A model generated the notes under the pieces. It did no database searches and had not been told where the DNA came from. It saw only the letters and a list, made by a program, of their open reading frames with translations. 64,000 nucleotides of DNA, taken from positions 13,235,009 through 13,299,008 of the forward strand of contig CM040100.1 in assembly GCA_022496805.1 (NCBI GenBank). The letters run 5' to 3'. This DNA comes from Pohlia nutans. Taxonomy: Eukaryota; Streptophyta; Bryopsida; Bryales; Mniaceae. Numbering within the stretch: position 1 is the first letter of the stretch; each line of letters starts with the position of its first letter. Shown piece after piece: positions 59,177 to 64,000 of this stretch. The position numbers were made by a program, and so were the translations under genes.

Positions 59177-62100
59177 TTAGCCCTTTACCGCCCAGCCATG
59201 TTCTGCAAAAACCTCAAATATTTGGTGTTTTTTCTTTTTAAACTCTCTCTGTTAAAATTAGGGATATTATTAATAGTATTCAACCATATAAATAAAAGCA
59301 TAGCTTAACCAAACAAGTGTTGGTTACTTGGTAAGATTAGAGTGTTGGATTGGCAGATCATAGTGTGTCTTTGAACTGTATAATACAGTCTCAAAAACAA
59401 GAATTTGGAGGGTGTGTGACTTCAAAGTTAAATAGAATTTAGGTTAAATTTTCAAAAATGAAAGTGAAGCGGTTCAACAATGACCTATGTCAACACCTAT
59501 CCATTGCAATCTTTCATGTCAAGAACGGATTTACACATAATTACTGTGAATTTTATAAGTGAGATTGACTTATCCATATACAATTTAGGACAAAATTTAT
59601 ATGTATAAATATGAAAGGAGTTGGTACATTGATCAAGATTGGAATACATTCACTAATGGAACATGAACAAGAGAACACAATCCAAAAATAAACAAATAAA
59701 TAACAAACTTCCAAACACAAGAAATACCACATAGTACATGTGTTGTATTTGTAAGTATTTGCTGTATTTTGAGGTATTTGCAATATTTTGGTGTTTGTAG
59801 ATAGGTGTTTTGATATCTTCACAAGTCCAAATCATAATTTTATTTTTGAAGTGTGTGCGTGAGACAAAGCTCCACATGTGAAATTTACAAAGTGGGTTGA
59901 ACACTTGTTACTTCAAACATGTCATAAAATGTCATAAATACAATGAATTATCTTAAGATTGTTATGTCACCTATAACTATACACAATGTTGGTTAAAATT
60001 TTGAGGTTGTTATTTTAAGCTTGTTGTTATGGCGTTTTGCCATTTAACCCTTAAATGCATAAAGGTTTTGGGCAATACCTAAATGTGTTATTACAACATT
60101 TATAAAATATAGAATATGAAGAATTTTGGCATGAGAATTTGTGTACACATTTTGGGCTTAATATTCGTGTATATGAATATTTTTCATTTGGAAATGGCAT
60201 AAACATAAAAAAATTAGGGACTTTTAAATTATAGAATAGTAACTATCATAAGTTGTCAACATTTCACATATGGATTAATTTTTTTAATTAATGAAGGTTG
60301 TTATAAATGTTTATTAGCGAGTCATTATTTGATGTGTCAAATGATGAGAAACTAAAAATATACTTTTATAGAATAGCAAATACTTTAACATGTATTTATG
60401 GACTTTTTTGTAGTAAAAAATAGGAGTGTTGTTTTTGGATGTCCATCGAAGCATGGAAATAGATTTTTTTTGCCACAATACATTTTTAGCATATTAAGAT
60501 CTCTAAACTTTAAGTGGCTTGTACTTGTATGGACTTAATTGTCATGTAGGTTATTTATATATTTAGTAATATTCAAGTGAAATTATAAGATGTTTTAAAG
60601 AAATATTATCAAAAAATATGTACAAAAAAGTTAATAGATTTTTTTAAATGGTTGAATTCTATGTACTACGAAGAATTTATGAAACCTGAAATAAAAAATA
60701 GAAAACATTATATGTAAAATATGATATGGACTATTAGGGAGTGTACTTTTGTCACTATTGAGTCACTCGACCATGCATTTTCCCTAAAATGAAGCCTCTT
60801 TAAGTTTTTTGAGATTCAACTCTAAAGAGCATATATAAGATATCCTTATTAGAAGACATCTATATGGTTGAATTTGAAATAAAATACCAAGATATTTTTC
60901 AAATGAATTTACAAGAAAAAACTTTGGTAATTCACTCAGATTACAATTTTAATACTCTCATTTTGTAATTCATTGTGATTGATTGAAATCATTATGCTTC
61001 AATAGTGGTAAAGTTGTTCACATAAGTTTTATTATGGTTTGATAGAGGCTCGGGATAAAGGTGCTTTGAAATCTCTTTGTAAGCAATCAAAAGATAATTG
61101 TATAGTTTAAAATATTTCACATTGTGCGAAAGATGATTCAATGTTGTACATTTATGCACTTTTGGCCAATCATTCCAAAATTCATATGATAATGAGTATT
61201 TTGGTCTTTTTCATATAATTAAATTAATTATCTCTTTTAAGATCAAATTTAAAGATATTTTGACACTATTATTTAACCCTAAACCCTATGAATGTCATGG
61301 AAATGTCATCATCTACAACTTTCATTTGAATGTCAACATCAAAGAATGGATTTAGTGTGCATTCAAGAGTTCAAAATTTTGAATTTTATTTTGGTCCAAA
61401 TGGAAGCTCACATGGAATGAAAAGATTTAGTAAATTCAATTTTGATTTTTTTCCCTAATCTAGTTTCACTTATGTGAAGGTAACTACTTCAAAAATTCAT
61501 GTTAAAAAAGAACTACAAAAACATCACTATAGATAAGAATAAGAGTAGTGATTTTGTACATTGTTCAAAAATGGACGCTTACGCAGTTAGGGTTTAAAGT
61601 AGCCCTACGTCTTGTCACGAGTAAAAATGTGGTCTTTGGGCACCAATGAATAGTATCAATATGACTAGTTTGGTACCAATATAGACCTTAATTGGACACC
61701 ATGTTCTAACACTATTTTTTTGGCTTTCCTACCTTGTTCTCAAATAATAGAGTGAAGATAGGAATTTTTGGTGCTGACATGTTGACATGGCTTTTAATTC
61801 ATGAATGTCCTCACTTGATTTGTAAAAGTCAAAACACTATAATCTGCATACTTAAAATATTACATTGTATGATTTATAATTTTTCATTGATAGCCTCAAC
61901 ATTATGAATGTACGACAAAAATTTCAACATGATAGGAAGATATTTTAAAAATTGTCATAAACAGTACATGGATAAGTCGCTCTGATTTATCCGATCATGT
62001 ACTGTTTAGGAATTTTTTTTAAATATTTATAAATTCACTTGAATTAAATTATTAAACCTTCTCTTTACAAATTCAGCTGAATTATTAAACCTTCTATTTT

Positions 62101-62486
62101 TATAAAAGTTACAATAATTATGTGTGAGCTCATTCTTGACATGAAAGATTGCAATGGAAAGGTGGAGAGGTGTTGACATAGGTCATTGTTGAACAACCTG
62201 ACTTTCATTTTTATAATTTAACCAAAATTCTATTTAACTTTAAAGTCACATACTTTCCAAAAGCTCATTTTGAGTGTACATTTAAGGTTCTAATATACAC
62301 TTTAATCTTTCAATCCAACGGTCCGATCTTACTAAGGTTTAATCGATACTTGTTTAATTAAGCTATGCTTATATTTATACCGTTGAATAATATTAATAGT
62401 ATGCCTAATTTAAACATAGAGTTTTAAAATAAAATCATCAAAAATTTGGGGTTTTTCCAAAATAGGGCTGGGTGGTAGAGGATTAA
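59177..62486. mobile_element. Long-TIR TTAA element L with nested element K
   Basis: The 3310-bp element has ends TTAGCCCTTTACCGCCCAGC and GCTGGGTGGTAGAGGATTAA. The inverted similarity continues inward for about 370 bp. For example AAGCATAGCTTAA and TGACCTATGTCAACACCTAT on the left have their inverse at about 62361 and 62180. The middle contains family K (60044-61597). An internal hairpin (AACAGTACATG...CATGTACTGTT) lies at 61960-62006. No transposase is recognisable. Confidence 0.75.
60044..61597 (+). mobile_element. TTAA element family K, inside L
   Basis: The 1554-bp element has ends TTAACCCTTAAATGC and GCAGTTAGGGTTTAA. The 3' subterminal block (TTCAAAAATGGACGCTTACG) matches the family B layout, so K may be a longer relative. 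Internal ORFs are short. It is single-copy in this window. Confidence 0.62.
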
Positions 62487-62663
62487 CATGAGAGCTCTAG
62501 GATTGTTTAGTTTGTTTCTCACTATGCGCAAAAGTAGACCTAGATGGGAATAAGTGGAAATTTGAACCCTAAACTATGTTATCATATTTTAGTAATTATA
62601 ACTTAGTATAGGTTTGAGGTTCAACTTGGTTCTAATTTTCAGCTAGGCAATTTAGAATGGTCG

Positions 62664-63197
62664 TTAACCCCTAAAAGTCCGAGGGGTATTGGACATAACA
62701 TAGATGTGTTATAATATGTGCCTTCTATATGTTTAATGAAGTTTGTTTCAATAGACAAAATGTAGGCATCATCTCTACAAATTATCCGTGCGGTCAAATT
62801 TCCAAAAATAACTTTAGATGTTTTTAATGGATTTAAAAGCATTAACTTTTGAAAATTTGTATAAATTATAATTTTCACTTATAGAGTTTTAACTTTAGCA
62901 TAATTGGTTGAAGTTGGTTTATCTATTGTAAACTTAAAAAAGCAAAAGAAACGATAGAGGGAACATCATTACTTTCTCTAAATAGAAAAAATTATAACAC
63001 TAAGACAATGTTGAGGTGATCCACTTTGAAAAAGTCTCCCCAATGGAGTTCAACTCGGATTGGCATAATTCAAATTGCGTTGGAAAGTAGAGTTGATGCG
63101 GTATTTTAAAATATCTTTTGTTTTTTCAGATTTTTTTTTGTTCCGGGCAACCCGTTAGATACGGGCATCGACCAGAAAATGGTCGTTTAGGGATTAA
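62664..63197 (+). mobile_element. TTAA element family H, copy 2
   Basis: The 534-bp element has ends TTAACCCCTAAAAGTCCG and GGTCGTTTAGGGATTAA. A perfect palindrome, CGACCAGAAAATGGTCG, lies directly inside the right end. It shows the empty site of the 890-bp foldback found in copy 1. Its right TTAA is shared with the next fragment. Confidence 0.82.
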
Positions 63198-63285
63198 CCC
63201 TTAAGCTCCTGAGCATGCTCCCGAGAGACCTTTTTTGGTCGCTACCCATTTTTAATGGGCTTCCCGGAACAAAAAACTATGTAAA
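63194..63285 (-). mobile_element. Family H terminus, truncated inverted copy
   Basis: It starts TTAACCCTTAAGCTCC at the TTAA shared with copy 2. It runs through GAGACCTTTTTTGGTC and TTCCCGGAACAAAAAA, the reverse of the family H right end, then stops. Confidence 0.62.
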
Positions 63286-63517
63286 TAAAAGACAAAGAAA
63301 AATGTTTAATGAAAAAGATTGGATGTATGAAAAAATAGAGATTAGTTTCCAGGTTTTCAAATAAAAATAAAGGATAAAAAAGCCACATAAACTTGCATGC
63401 TAGTTTTATAGTCTACAGTTAGATGTCCCAAAAAGAAAAGAAAAGAAAAACCTTGGTCCAACTTTGTTAACAAAGATACCAATCAAATGACATGTGAAAA
63501 ATGCCTATCTATCAACT

Positions 63518-63792
63518 CTCGGGGAAGTCACTTAGTGTAAATGTTGGGTACATATGAGTGTACAAAGGGTATTTAATGGGGGCTATGAAATAATTAGAAT
63601 ATTCTACTATTTATAATATATTTAGGGTATATTAATATATATTATAAGAATATTCCTAGAATATTCCCAAATTGGTTTTAAAACACCCTATATTACTTCT
63701 ATAAATTTATAATTTTTATCTCAAATGAATAAAAGACATCCTATATTTGTTTTCTCATAGTTATTTAAATTCTTGACTGTGACTTCCCCGGG
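63518..63792. mobile_element. hAT-like MITE with 8-bp duplication
   Basis: The 275-bp element has ends CTCGGGGAAGTCAC and GTGACTTCCCCGGG (13 of 14 inverted matches). It is flanked by TATCAACT at 63510-63517 and 63793-63800. An 8-bp duplication is typical of the hAT superfamily. The interior is AT-rich and non-coding. Confidence 0.75.
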
Positions 63793-63800
63793 TATCAACT

Positions 63801-64000
63801 TCAATACTATGAGACTTTAAACAATGATAAATAGAAAGAAAAAAATTAATCTAGAAAAAGGCGCATAAACGTAAAATCAAATAAAAATTTTATGGGCAAT
63901 TTTAGGAAGACATGTGTAACAATATTCAACAATGTAAGAGAATCTTATACAATAACTCTTAATGAAGCCATTCGTCAAAGAAGGTTTTCACTTTAAAATA
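63801..64000. other. Window end, nothing recognised
   Basis: AT-rich sequence with no feature that I can support. Confidence 0.5.

Overview
The window looks like nuclear DNA of a land plant, most likely a seed-free lineage (bryophyte, lycophyte or fern grade). It is AT-rich, with intron-containing genes that match plant families separated by repeat-packed intergenic DNA. One gene resembles the centriole protein SAS-4/CPAP, which land plants keep only where sperm are flagellate. Family names come from my memory of homologues; no database search was run.

Six genes are supported. (1) The 3' part of an At1g26460-like PPR protein gene (1-1836, +). (2) An At4g15545-like coiled-coil protein gene (14543-18165, +, 8 exons). 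(3) A SAS-4/CPAP-like coiled-coil gene (19280-21799, +) that ends next to a transposon and lacks the expected C-terminal domain. (4) A large acidic SAP-motif protein gene with internal tandem repeats (35149-40513, +, 6 exons). (5) An oleosin gene (50866-52092, -, 2 exons). (6) A TRAPPC13 gene (53247-58270, -, 12 exons, with a 15-nt microexon and a GC-AG intron). Their roles are unrelated (organelle RNA, unknown cytosolic role, centriole, chromatin-like, lipid droplet, vesicle tethering), so I see no functional cluster.

Most of the rest is a dense population of non-autonomous DNA elements. At least 27 copies or fragments in about a dozen families insert at TTAA and have termini beginning CCCCTAAA or CCCTTT. 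This is the signature expected of piggyBac-type transposition, but no transposase is visible. Several families share a subterminal palindrome of the form YGWCCA-N5-TGGWCR near one end. Elements are often chained, sharing one TTAA, or nested. Comparing copies allowed several nests to be dissected, each with target duplications: a solo LTR (CCCAT), MITEs with AAT, TAA, ATAC, TA or 8-bp duplications, and an 890-bp foldback (TAGAT).

Layout: 0-2 kb PPR gene; 2.5-13.9 kb nested TTAA elements; 14.5-21.8 kb genes 2 and 3; 21.8-31.1 kb more TTAA elements, a foldback and unique AT-rich DNA; 31.9-32.6 kb a tandem triplication; 35-40.5 kb gene 4; 42.6-44.6 kb a giant imperfect palindrome; 44.7-50.2 kb TTAA elements; 50.9-58.3 kb oleosin and TRAPPC13; 58.9-64 kb a long-TIR element with another nested inside it, then further TTAA elements and a hAT-like MITE.
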